Positions 1-7,236 of a stretch of 7,962 nucleotides of DNA are shown here, one piece after another (positions within the stretch are counted from its first letter, which is position 1; every line of letters begins with the position of its first letter). Position numbers and translations under genes: made by a program. The stretch is from Caulobacteraceae bacterium. GTDB taxonomy: Bacteria > Pseudomonadota > Alphaproteobacteria > Caulobacterales > Caulobacteraceae. The notes under the pieces were generated by a model, which did not search any database, was not told the origin of the DNA, and was given only the letters and a program-made list of their open reading frames with translations. The stretch is from assembly GCA_028291305.1 (NCBI GenBank), contig JAQGII010000197.1, positions 1 to 7,962 on the forward strand, written 5' to 3'.

Positions 1-617
1 ATGTCGACGTCAGCGGCGGAGGGGGAGCCGTCGCCGCTCGGATGGTTGTGGGCCAGCACCACCGCCGAGGCGTTGAGCTCGAGCGCCCGGCGCGCCACCT
101 CCCGCGGGTAGACCGGCGCGTGGTCGACGGTCCCCCGTCCCAGGACCTGGTCGGCGATCAGCCGGTTTCGCCTGTCCAGGAACAGCACCCGGAACTGCTC
201 CCGCGGCTCGGCGGCCAGGGCGCAGCGCAGGTAGTCGGCGACCTGCGACCAGCTGGTCAGCAGGGTGCGCCGGCGCAGCGGCGCCAGGAGCGCGCGGCCC
301 TGCAGGTCGTGCAGCAGCTCGATCTCCAGGGCGACCTTCGGCGGCACCACCTGCACCAGGTCTGTGCGTGGCGCGCCGAGGACCTCCGGCAGCGAGCCGA
401 ACCGGGCCAGCAGCCGCCGGGCATAGCCGGCCGCCGCGCGGCCGGCGGGCCGCGCCAGGAAGAGGGTCAGGGCTTCGGCGTCCGCCAGCGCCGACGCGCC
501 GTGGGCGGCGGCCCGGGCGCGCAGCTGCGGTAACTCCTGCGCTCCAGGCTCGGCCTCGGCCGGGACGGAAAAGCCCGCGGCGTCACGCAGGCCATCGAAA
601 GGGGAACAGGGGCGCAT
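1..617 (-). CDS. radC: RadC family JAB/MPN-domain protein (3' end beyond window)
   Basis: Read on the minus strand from ATG at 617-615, this frame is open to the window edge (205 codons; the C-terminus lies outside). An SD-like GGAGGG (627-622) ends 4 nt before the ATG. The JAMM metal motif H-x-H-x10-D is complete: HNHPSGD at residues 190-196 and Asp203. Upstream are the RadC segments FRVLFLDRRNRL (142-153) and VYPREVARRAL (169-179); Glu173 there is the likely catalytic glutamate. Residues about 43-105 resemble the RadC N-terminal helix-hairpin-helix region (ARFGSLPEVLGAP at 71-83), but the usual GxG of the hairpin reads VPP at 91-93, so that part is degenerate. RadC proteins are usually about 220-250 residues, so little is missing. 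Their biochemical role is unsettled; the old recombination-repair assignment in E. coli was withdrawn. The gene is transcribed away from the poxB block. Family call is firm; function is open. Confidence 0.9.
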   Translation of the reverse strand, partial: MRPCSPFDGLRDAAGFSVPAEAEPGAQELPQLRARAAAHGASALADAEALTLFLARPAGRAAAGYARRLLARFGSLPEVLGAPRTDLVQVVPPKVALEIELLHDLQGRALLAPLRRRTLLTSWSQVADYLRCALAAEPREQFRVLFLDRRNRLIADQVLGRGTVDHAPVYPREVARRALELNASAVVLAHNHPSGDGSPSAADVD

Positions 618-849
618 GGCGCCCTCCAGCGGCTGGGCGACCCCCGATGCGGGGCCGCATCCGACTGCCCTTCCTTCCCCTCCCTCTGATCACCCGGGTC
701 CGCGCGCCGCAGGACGTGCCCAGGGGCGTTGGGGCGGCGCAGAAGGGGTCGGACGAGACCAGGGGCTCGACCGCAGGGGAAGAAGCTATGGGGCCGGTGA
801 TGAGCATCTGACAGCATCGCCGCTTCTTCCATTCGACGGAGATGCCCCG
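618..849. other. Intergenic region between radC and the IS110 remnant
   Basis: No gene is recognised in these 232 bases. The stretch next to 617 must hold the radC leader: the SD (622-627 read on minus) is visible, but I cannot pick out convincing -35/-10 boxes. Several long frames cross the region, including the N-terminal part of a plus-strand frame that runs into poxB, but their translations are low-complexity Gly/Arg/Pro sequences without family features. Bases about 790-849, just before the transposase-like ATG at 850, are probably IS leader sequence, since an SD-like GGAG lies at 838-841. I could not define the IS end. Confidence 0.5.
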
Positions 850-1005
850 ATGAAGCAGGTTGATGATCTGAGCCGTTCGCTCGTGACCTTTGACCATGAG
901 TCCACGGTGGTCGCGGTAATCGAGCTGAGCAACGCGAGCTGGCTGATCGCCGGCACACTGCCTGGTGTCGCTCGTCGGCCGTTGAAGAAGCTGGACCCAG
1001 AAGGC
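850..1005 (+). pseudogene. IS110-type transposase, N-terminal fragment
   Basis: ATG at 850 with GGAG 8 nt upstream (838-841) opens a frame starting MKQVDDLSRSLVTFDHES and continuing VVAVIELSNASWLIAG, then PGVARRPLKKLDPE. From memory this is the N-terminus of a group of IS110-family transposases common in alphaproteobacteria (DLSRSLV..., VAVIEMSQSSWLVAGMVPG, PLKKLEPD). Full-length members have roughly 350-400 residues. Here resemblance stops after about 51 residues, near base 1002, and the catalytic body is absent. By chance the frame stays open and joins poxB in phase, so automatic gene calling may fuse the two. The fragment cannot encode an active transposase. It marks a former insertion or rearrangement upstream of poxB. 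A short unrelated ORF is the alternative. Confidence 0.66.
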
Positions 1006-1188
1006 GGGTCGAGCCCCCCATTCAGGGGATGCCGCGGCAAACTCGAGAAATCTTATAGTTGGCCGCCATCTGCTCCGGCGCCCCCGTCACGGGCTCTCAA
1101 GCCACGCAGCATACGCGGCAAGCTTCGCCTCGCGGCCGGCGCGGGCCGGTCGGGAGTTTTGGAGTCCAATCCGGTGAGCGGAGCAGCC
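1006..1188. other. Leader region of poxB, possibly including IS remnant
   Basis: These 183 bases lie between the transposase fragment and the poxB start. The TATAGT at 1054-1059 matches a -10 hexamer in 5 of 6 positions, but no reasonable -35 box stands 16-18 bases upstream (GCCGCG at 1031-1036), so the promoter call is weak. A short inverted repeat CCCC-ATTCA-GGGG spans 1016-1028. Whether the left part is the far end of the IS or native DNA cannot be decided from this sequence. No coding sequence is recognised, although the plus-strand frame in phase with poxB has no stop here. Confidence 0.45.
1180..1183 (+). promoter_or_regulatory. Ribosome binding site deciding the poxB start
   Basis: GGAG sits 5 nt before the ATG at 1189. 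It matters because the frame is open for 191 further codons upstream; the SD and the PoxB-like N-terminus both point to 1189 as the true start. Confidence 0.7.
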
Positions 1189-2922
1189 ATGACGCCCAAG
1201 GGAAATGTCGCCGAACTCCTGATCGCCACCCTCGCCTCGGCCGGCGTGCAACGGATCTATGGCGTCGTCGGGGACAGTCTGAACGCGGCCACGGAGGCGC
1301 TCCGCGTGCACGGCGGCATCGATTGGGTTCACACCCGGAACGAGGAAGCCGCGGCGTTCGCGGCCGGCGCGGAGGCGCACCTGACCGGGCGGCTTGCGGC
1401 GTGCGCCGGCAGCTGCGGCCCAGGCAACCTTCATCTCATCAACGGACTCTTCGACTGCCATCGCTCGCGCGTGCCGGTGCTGGCGATTGCGGCTCACATC
1501 CCGAGCACGGAGATTGGCCGCGGGTACTTCCAGGAGACTCATCCGCAGGATTTGTTCCGGGAGTGCAGTCACTACTGCGAGCTCGTCTCCAATCCGGGGC
1601 AGTTGCCGGGCGTATTCGAGAGCGCGATCCGCACCGCCGTCACCGAGCGCGGCGTGTCCGTCGTGGTGCTGCCCGGTGACGTGGCGTTTGCCGCCATGCC
1701 GTCCCATGTCGAGCCCTCGACGTCCCTAATCCCCTCCGCGCCGATTGTTCGGCCGCCGGACGCGGAACTCGATACGCTTGCCGACCGCCTGAACGGGGCC
1801 GAGCGGGTGACACTGCTCTGCGGACGGGGATGTCAGTATTCGCGCGAGCAAGTCCTCGCGCTGGCGGAGGTCCTCAAGGCGCCCATCGTGCACGCGCTCG
1901 GGGGCAAGGAATTCATCGAGTACGACAATCCCTTTGATGTCGGGATGACGGGGTTCATCGGATTCCCCTCCGGCTATCACGCCATGATGGACTGCGACGC
2001 CTTGCTGATGCTCGGCACGGACTTTCCCTATCGCCAGTTCTATCCCACGGGGGTCCGAATCCTTCAGATCGACCTCCGGGGCGCCAACCTCGGCCGCCGC
2101 TGCCGGCTCGACCTCGGCGTCGTCGGCGATGTCGGCGCAACGATCGACGCCCTGTTGCCGCGGCTGCAGACGAAGGCGCATCGCGACTTCCTCGACGACA
2201 GTCTCGCGCACTACCAGAAAGCTCGGAGGGACCTGGATGCGCTGGCGACAGGCCGCGCCGGTCGGGGACCGCTCCACCCGCAGTTCCTCGCCAGGACCTT
2301 GAGCGACCTGGCGGCCGACGACGCCGTGATCACCTACGATGTCGGCACCCCGGCGATCTGGACCGCCCGCTATGTGAAGATGAATGGCCGCCGCCGGCTG
2401 GTCAGTTCGCTGAACCATGGCTCAATGGCCAATGCCCTGGCGCAGGCGATCGGCGCACAGTCAGCGTTTCCCGACCGCCAGGTGATCTCCTTCTCCGGCG
2501 ACGGCGGCTTCGCCATGCTGATGGGCGACCTCCTGACGCTCGTCCAGGAGCGGCTGCCGGTGAAGATCGTCGTGCTGAACAACGGGACCCTTGGCTTCGT
2601 CGAGATGGAGATGAAGGCGTCGGGGATTCTCGACACCGGGGTCGACCTGATCAACCCCGACTTTGCGGCGCTTGCGCAAGCCGCTGGGCTCTTTGCACGG
2701 CGGGTTGAGGATCCCGCTGACCTGGCCGACGCCCTGAGTGCGGCGCTGGCGCATGATGGTCCCGCGCTTCTCGACGCAGTGTGCGCGCGGCAGGAGCTAT
2801 CGATGCCGCCCCACATCGAAGCGGCGCAGGTGAAGGGCTTCGGCCTGTGGACCGCCAAGGCGGTCCTCGACGGCCGCGGCGCTGAGATCCTCGACCTCGC
2901 CCGCACCAATCTCATTCGCTGA
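1189..2922 (+). CDS. poxB: Pyruvate dehydrogenase (ubiquinone), thiamine- and FAD-dependent
   Basis: This 577-residue protein matches E. coli PoxB (572 aa) along its whole length as I recall that sequence. PoxB oxidatively decarboxylates pyruvate to acetate and CO2 and passes electrons through FAD to ubiquinone at the cytoplasmic face of the inner membrane. The N-terminal pyrimidine-binding domain has GVVGDSLN at about 25-32, the catalytic glutamate at Glu52 in TRNEEAAAF, and the PoxB signature SCGPGNLHLINGLFDCHR. The central FAD domain includes KAPIVHAL and YDNPFDVGMTG. The C-terminal domain has NHGSMANA and the thiamine diphosphate motif GDGG (437-440) to NN (464-465). The end, KGFGLW to DLARTNLIR, keeps the terminal amphipathic segment that in E. 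coli PoxB mediates lipid binding and activation. The FAH-family gene follows after 18 bp. Acetolactate synthase and sulfopyruvate-type enzymes are the alternatives, but the PoxB-specific blocks make this call strong. Confidence 0.93.
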   Translation: MTPKGNVAELLIATLASAGVQRIYGVVGDSLNAATEALRVHGGIDWVHTRNEEAAAFAAGAEAHLTGRLAACAGSCGPGNLHLINGLFDCHRSRVPVLAIAAHIPSTEIGRGYFQETHPQDLFRECSHYCELVSNPGQLPGVFESAIRTAVTERGVSVVVLPGDVAFAAMPSHVEPSTSLIPSAPIVRPPDAELDTLADRLNGAERVTLLCGRGCQYSREQVLALAEVLKAPIVHALGGKEFIEYDNPFDVGMTGFIGFPSGYHAMMDCDALLMLGTDFPYRQFYPTGVRILQIDLRGANLGRRCRLDLGVVGDVGATIDALLPRLQTKAHRDFLDDSLAHYQKARRDLDALATGRAGRGPLHPQFLARTLSDLAADDAVITYDVGTPAIWTARYVKMNGRRRLVSSLNHGSMANALAQAIGAQSAFPDRQVISFSGDGGFAMLMGDLLTLVQERLPVKIVVLNNGTLGFVEMEMKASGILDTGVDLINPDFAALAQAAGLFARRVEDPADLADALSAALAHDGPALLDAVCARQELSMPPHIEAAQVKGFGLWTAKAVLDGRGAEILDLARTNLIR

Positions 2923-2927
2923 GTCAC

Positions 2928-2933
2928 AGGAGG
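2928..2933 (+). promoter_or_regulatory. Strong ribosome binding site for a TTG start
   Basis: A full AGGAGG lies 7 nt upstream of TTG at 2941, just after the poxB stop. It supports the rare TTG start and indicates cotranslation from one transcript. Confidence 0.82.
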
Positions 2934-2940
2934 CCGGCCT

Positions 2941-3840
2941 TTGCGGTTCATCAATTTCGAAGTGGACCAACGGGTCGGCGTTGCGGCCGATACCGGCCAG
3001 GGCTTCCACGGTCTGACGCGGGATGAGCCGGGATACCCCGGCGCCCTTTCGGACCTCATCACATCGAATGTGGACTTGGCGGAGGTTGCCAGACGGCTGA
3101 GCCGTGGTCCTCGGATCGACGAACGCGCCGTGACGCTGCTGCCGCCCATCCCGCGGCCGTCGAAGATCCTTTGCCTTGGGCTCAACTACGACGAACATCT
3201 CGCCGAGTCCGGACTGAAGAAGCCTCAGTATCCCGAGGTTTTCGCCCGCTTCGCGACCAGCTTGCTCGGCCACGGCGCGGCCATTCTGCGCCCGCCGGAA
3301 TCGAACATGCTCGACTACGAGGCGGAGCTGGCCGTGGTGATCGGACGGAGTGGGCGTCGGATCGGCAAGGATCGGGCGTTGGACCACGTCGCCGGCTACT
3401 CAATCTTCAACGACGCCACGCTCCGGGACTACCAGGGGCGCACGCCGCAATGGACGATGGGGAAGAACTTCGATCGGACCGGCGCCTTCGGGCCCTGGCT
3501 CGTCACCCCCGACGAACTGCCCCCGGGCGCCAAGGGTCTACGCATCCAGGGGCGGCTGAACGGGCAGACGCTGCAGGACTCCAATACCGACCTGCTGATC
3601 TTCGACGTCGCCACCCTCATCGAATCGCTGAGCACGACCCTCACCCTCGAACCGGGCGACGTCATCATCACCGGCACGCCTGGCGGCATCGGCTGGGCGC
3701 GCAACCCCAAGCTCTTCATGAAGCCCGGCGACGTCTTTGAAGTGGAAATCGAACAGATCGGTACACTCTCGAACCCGGTCGTGGACGAGGCAGACGTGAC
3801 CAACTCCGCTCCCGCCGACGCCCGCGGAAACGGTGAATGA
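2941..3840 (+). CDS. Fumarylacetoacetate hydrolase (FAH) family protein
   Basis: This 299-residue protein starts with TTG; the SD and the typical N-terminus RFINFEVDQRVGV support that start. The FAH fold is clear. ILCLGLNYDEHLAESG (about 76-91) carries conserved His86. DYEAELAVVIGR contains metal ligands Glu127 and Glu129. GYSIFNDATLRDYQ contains Asp158. GKNFDRTGAFGPWL has Lys175, and GDVIITGTPGGIG ends at 251. Family members use Mg2+ or Mn2+ to cleave or isomerise 2,4-dioxo or 2-oxo-enoic acids: fumarylacetoacetate, acylpyruvates, oxaloacetate, homoprotocatechuate intermediates, or 2,4-diketo-3-deoxy sugar acids. The substrate cannot be read from sequence. The neighbours oxidise pyruvate and probably lactate, so a pyruvate-releasing hydrolase is the reasoned guess. 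No tyrosine- or homogentisate-pathway genes are visible in the window. It sits 18 bp after poxB and 103 bp before the next gene's likely start. Confidence 0.88.
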   Translation: MRFINFEVDQRVGVAADTGQGFHGLTRDEPGYPGALSDLITSNVDLAEVARRLSRGPRIDERAVTLLPPIPRPSKILCLGLNYDEHLAESGLKKPQYPEVFARFATSLLGHGAAILRPPESNMLDYEAELAVVIGRSGRRIGKDRALDHVAGYSIFNDATLRDYQGRTPQWTMGKNFDRTGAFGPWLVTPDELPPGAKGLRIQGRLNGQTLQDSNTDLLIFDVATLIESLSTTLTLEPGDVIITGTPGGIGWARNPKLFMKPGDVFEVEIEQIGTLSNPVVDEADVTNSAPADARGNGE

Positions 3841-3933
3841 GCGGCAACTTGATCTGGGCCGGTGCGGGGACCTGCGTCTCAAAGCCGCCTGGCGCCGGGC
3901 GTTCCAAGATCGGCGCTTCAACCCCGCTCAAGC

Positions 3934-3937
3934 AGGA
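3934..3937 (+). promoter_or_regulatory. Ribosome binding site deciding the start of the FAD/Fe-S gene
   Basis: AGGA lies 6 nt upstream of ATG at 3944. The same frame is also open from GTG at 3833, inside the preceding gene, but that extension is not conserved-looking and no good SD is seen there. Confidence 0.6.
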
Positions 3938-3943
3938 TGTCCA

Positions 3944-6895
3944 ATGCCCAAGCTACTGGCGCCCGACCCCCAGAAAATTGGCCGTCCACCCGGCCCGGCC
4001 TTCCCCGACGCCGTACCCGAAACGCTCCTGCACGGCACGCCTGAGGCGCTGAAGCGGGACCTGATCGGCCTGCTCGGGCCCGCGCAGGTGAAGACGCGGC
4101 TCATCGACCTGGTCCGCTACGCCTCCGACGCCAGCCCCTACCGCCTGACGCCCCAGGTGGTTGTCTTGCCCCGCACCCCGGAAGAGGTCGCCAAGGTGCT
4201 CGCTTACTGCCGGCTGAACGGGCGGCACGCCACGTTCCGGGCGGCCGGCACCAGCCTGAACGGACAGGCGCAGTCCGACGACATCCTGATCGATGTCCGC
4301 CGTCATTGGACCGGCGGCAAAGTCGAAGCCGACGGCCAGCGGCTGCGCGTGCGCCCGGGCCTGATCCTGGCGCACGCCAATGCCATGCTGCAGCGCTATG
4401 GCCGCAAGCTTGGACCCGACCCGGCGAGCGGGCACGCCTGCACCCTGGGCGGGGTCATCGCCAACAACTCCGGCGGCATGCGCTGCACCATCCCCCAGGA
4501 CGCCTACCACACCGTCTCGGCCCTCACCGTGGTGCTGCCGTCGGGCACCGTCGTCGACACCGCCGCCCCCGGCGCCGAGGCCGCCTTCGCGGCCGCCGAA
4601 CCCGAGCTGGCGCGCGGTCTGATGGCGATACGGGAGGAAATTCTCACCGACGAGGCGCTCACCGCCCGGATCCGACACAAATATTCGATCCGTAACACCC
4701 ACGGGCTGCGCCTGCTGGCGTTCCTCGACGGGGAGACCCCGCTGCAGATCTTCCGGAGGCTGCTCGTGGGATCGGAAGGCATCCTCGGGTTCATCGCCGA
4801 GGCGGTGATCGAGACCGTCCCGCTACCGGCGGTCACCTCCGTGGCCTGGATTCCGCTCCCATCGATCGACGCCGCGGTCGAGCTGACCCCGGCCCTCGTG
4901 GGCCTCGGCGCGGCGGCCGTCGAGCTGATGGTGGCGCCGGCCCTAACCGCCGCCGGTGAAGCCTTCTCCGGGACGCCGGCCTATTGGCGGTCCCTCGATC
5001 CGAAGGCGGCGGCCCTGCTCGTGGAGTTCGGGGCCGACAGCCCGGCCGCGATCGAGGTCCTGCAGGCCAAGGTCGCCGAGCTCGTCGCGCCCTTGCCCTT
5101 GCTCAGCCCGCTCAGCTTCACGAGCGTGACCGAAGCCGTGGAACTCGCATGGCACGTCCGTGAAGGCCTGCTGGGCTTGGTGGGCAAGCAACGTCCCGCG
5201 GGCGCGATGCTGATCACGGAGGACGTCTGCTTCCCGCGCGAGCGGCTGGCTCAAGGCGCCCACGACCTGCAGGCCCTGCTGGCCAAGCACGGCTTCATCC
5301 CGGGAGTCGCCGGCCACGCCGCCCATGGCAACCTGCACTTCACCCTCGTCGCCCGGCTGGACGAGGCGGAGAGCCGCGCCCGCTATTCGGCCTTCATGGC
5401 GGAGCTTGTCGATCTGGTGGTCAACACCCACGACGGGTCGCTGAAGGCGGAGCACGGGACTGGCATCAACATGGCGCCCTTCGTCCGCGCCGAGTGGGGC
5501 GACCGCGCCACCGAGATCATGTGGGAGATCAAGGCGCTCTGCGATCCCTTCAGGGTGCTGGCGCCGAACGTCATCCTGACCCGGGACGACCAAGTGCACC
5601 TGAAGGCGCTGAAGTCGGTGCCCACCATCGAGAATGTCACGGACTCGTCCCACTGCATCGAGTGCGGCTTCTGCGAGCCGATGTGCCCCAGCCGGAACGT
5701 CACCACCACGCCGCGTCAGCGGATCGTCTTGCGGCGGGAGATGGCGCGGCAGCCGGAGGAGTCGCCGGTGTTGCGGCAGCTGCGCGCTGAATTCGAATAC
5801 GACGGCATCGAGACCTGCGCCGGCGACGGCACGTGCGCCATCCCGTGCCCGATCGGGATCAACACCGGGGCCCTGATGCGCGAGTTCCGCAAGGCCGAGC
5901 ACGGGCCGCAGGCCGAGGCGGTGGCGCTCTCCATCGCCAAGCGATGGGGCGATGTCGAGGCGCTGGCCCGGCTGGGCCTCGGTGGCGCGGAGATCGTCTC
6001 CCGGACGGTGGGCGTGGGCGCGCTGCGCGGTCTGACGGAGGTAGCCCGCGCGGTGATCAGCGCCGACCTCGTGCCCACTGTGCCCGGCCCCATGCCGCGG
6101 CCGGCCCGCAAGCGACTGCCGGCGACGCGCCTAGAGGACGCCGCGGCGGTCTATTTCCCGGCCTGCATCAACCGGATGTTCGGGCGTGACCCCGACGCAC
6201 CGCGCGGGCCGTCTCTGCCGGAGGCGCTGGTCGCGCTCTCCGCGCGCGCCGGCCGTCCCGTCTGGATCCCGGACGACGTGGCCGGCCTCTGCTGCTCGAC
6301 GCCGTTCAGTTCCAAGGGTTTCAAGGCGGCGCACCAATACATGGCCGAGGCTATCGCCGACGCCTTCTGGCGCTGGAGCGACGAGGGCCGGCGGCCGCTG
6401 GTGATCGACGCGGCCTCCTGCACGCTCGGGATCGCCGAGGACGTGGCCCGCTATCTCGATCCGGCGCGGAAGGCCCTCCACGAGAAGTTGACCATCCTCG
6501 ATTCCATCCAGTGGTGCCGCCAGCTGCTGCCGAACCTACCGCGGCCGCGGAAAATCGGCCGGATCGCGGTGCATCCCACCTGTTCGATGACCCACCTCGG
6601 CCTCAACCGAGAGCTCAATGAGATCGCCGAACACCTGGCGACCGAGGTCCACACCCCGATCGGCACGACCTGTTGCGGCACGGCCGGCGACCGGGGCCTG
6701 CTGCATCCGGAGCTCGTGCGGTCGGCTACGCGCGACGAAAAAGCCGGCCTCGATGCCTGGCCCGCCGACGCCTACGTGTCCGCCAACCGCACCTGCGAAA
6801 TGGGCCTTCGGCACGCGACCGGACGGCCGTATGAGTCCTTCGTTTTCCTGCTCGAGGAACTGAGTCGTCCCGAGGCGGGCTCCCCGACAAGATAG
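3944..6895 (+). CDS. FAD-linked, 4Fe-4S D-2-hydroxyacid dehydrogenase (Dld-II/YdiJ type)
   Basis: From ATG 3944 the protein has 983 residues, close to Shewanella Dld-II (about 940) and E. coli YdiJ (1018). It joins a GlcD-like flavoprotein half to a GlcF-like iron-sulfur half. The FAD-binding PCMH domain has AGTSLNG (101-107), SGHACTLGGVIANNSGG (162-178) and VGSEGILG (275-282). The FAD-oxidase C domain has HAAHGNLHF (458-466) and KAEHGTGINM (501-510). The Fe-S part has a complete C-x2-C-x2-C-x3-CP at Cys571, 574, 577 and 581, and a second Cys set at 625, 631 and 635. Two CCG-type cysteine modules follow: Cys741, CC 783-784, then Cys880, CC 910-911 and Cys951. The enzyme should oxidise a D-2-hydroxyacid to the 2-oxoacid and send electrons to quinone or cytochrome at the membrane. 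D-lactate is favoured because poxB is two genes upstream; D-2-hydroxyglutarate or glycolate are possible. GTG 3833 would add 37 residues and is less likely. No downstream terminator is visible. Confidence 0.88.
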   Translation: MPKLLAPDPQKIGRPPGPAFPDAVPETLLHGTPEALKRDLIGLLGPAQVKTRLIDLVRYASDASPYRLTPQVVVLPRTPEEVAKVLAYCRLNGRHATFRAAGTSLNGQAQSDDILIDVRRHWTGGKVEADGQRLRVRPGLILAHANAMLQRYGRKLGPDPASGHACTLGGVIANNSGGMRCTIPQDAYHTVSALTVVLPSGTVVDTAAPGAEAAFAAAEPELARGLMAIREEILTDEALTARIRHKYSIRNTHGLRLLAFLDGETPLQIFRRLLVGSEGILGFIAEAVIETVPLPAVTSVAWIPLPSIDAAVELTPALVGLGAAAVELMVAPALTAAGEAFSGTPAYWRSLDPKAAALLVEFGADSPAAIEVLQAKVAELVAPLPLLSPLSFTSVTEAVELAWHVREGLLGLVGKQRPAGAMLITEDVCFPRERLAQGAHDLQALLAKHGFIPGVAGHAAHGNLHFTLVARLDEAESRARYSAFMAELVDLVVNTHDGSLKAEHGTGINMAPFVRAEWGDRATEIMWEIKALCDPFRVLAPNVILTRDDQVHLKALKSVPTIENVTDSSHCIECGFCEPMCPSRNVTTTPRQRIVLRREMARQPEESPVLRQLRAEFEYDGIETCAGDGTCAIPCPIGINTGALMREFRKAEHGPQAEAVALSIAKRWGDVEALARLGLGGAEIVSRTVGVGALRGLTEVARAVISADLVPTVPGPMPRPARKRLPATRLEDAAAVYFPACINRMFGRDPDAPRGPSLPEALVALSARAGRPVWIPDDVAGLCCSTPFSSKGFKAAHQYMAEAIADAFWRWSDEGRRPLVIDAASCTLGIAEDVARYLDPARKALHEKLTILDSIQWCRQLLPNLPRPRKIGRIAVHPTCSMTHLGLNRELNEIAEHLATEVHTPIGTTCCGTAGDRGLLHPELVRSATRDEKAGLDAWPADAYVSANRTCEMGLRHATGRPYESFVFLLEELSRPEAGSPTR

Positions 6896-6896
6896 C

Positions 6897-7129
6897 TCCG
6901 ACACCTCCAGGCGGGGCAAATCCGAAGCGCCCGGGGGCGGTGCGTATAGGCCCTTCCGCTGCAGCACATCTGGACCATTGATCCCGGCCGCGTGGTGCCG
7001 AATCAGCACCTCGCCTGGTCTCGGGTGCGGGACGGAGCGACGGGAGGCGACCAGAACCTCCAGCCCACCTGGCCGGACGACCTCAATGACGGCCTTTGAG
7101 TCCGGCAGAAGCGAGTTGTGGGGATGTAT
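6897..7129 (-). pseudogene. PIG3-type NADPH:quinone oxidoreductase, truncated 5' fragment
   Basis: Reading the minus strand from 7129, the frame gives KAVIEVVRPGGLEVLV, then PRPGEVLIRHHAAGINGPDV, then LQRKGLYAPPPGASDLP and LEVS. This is the N-terminal GroES-like part of zinc-independent quinone oxidoreductases of the medium-chain dehydrogenase superfamily (human PIG3/TP53I3 type). Such proteins have about 325 residues; only about the first 77 codons remain. Resemblance ends at the LEVSG position, at about 6897-6900, right against the stop codon 6893-6895 of the convergent FAD/Fe-S gene. Upstream, AGGAG (7141-7137) stands 7 nt before ATA at 7129-7127, in frame, where an ATG would be expected. 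A G-to-A start-codon loss is likely but inferred. No in-frame ATG lies between there and the homologous part; one further upstream at 7234 has no visible support. The rest of the gene is not in the window. Confidence 0.72.
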
Positions 7130-7236
7130 GGCGTATCTCCTATCAAGCGGACGCCCGGATTTGAAAGCTGGCGAATGTCCGATCTTGAAGAGAATATTGA
7201 GCCGTGCGAGCCAGCGACTACGCTTCCGCTGCATCG

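Noticed and set aside
467..1021. 184-codon minus-strand ORF upstream of and overlapping radC
   Set aside because: Its 3' part overlaps radC in another frame and it crosses the IS fragment antisense; the composition is typical of spurious high-GC frames.
616..1188. N-terminal extension of poxB giving a 768-residue protein from ATG 616
   Set aside because: PoxB homology and a good SD begin at 1189; the extension contains a transposase fragment and low-complexity sequence.
1726..2418. Long minus-strand ORF inside poxB (also 4943-5902 inside the dehydrogenase gene)
   Set aside because: Antisense shadows of strongly supported genes, expected in high-GC DNA; no domain features.
1189..2922. Acetolactate synthase (IlvB) reading of the thiamine enzyme
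   Set aside because: The blocks SCGPGNLHLINGLFDCHR and YFQETHPQ and the KGF...LARTN C-terminus are PoxB-specific; no IlvN-like small subunit is nearby.
3833..3943. GTG 3833 start of the FAD/Fe-S dehydrogenase, overlapping the FAH gene
   Set aside because: The extra 37 residues are Arg-rich and unlike the family, whereas ATG 3944 has AGGA at 6 nt and a family-like N-terminus.
3837..4052. 71-codon ORF starting at an ATGA overlap with the FAH-family stop codon
   Set aside because: The overlap hints at translational coupling, but most of the ORF lies out of frame inside the strongly supported dehydrogenase gene and its product resembles nothing I know.
6536..7234. 232-codon minus-strand ORF as one intact gene
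   Set aside because: Only the stretch 6897-7129 resembles a known family; the rest is antisense to the dehydrogenase gene, so I treat it as a truncated remnant fused by chance to an open frame.
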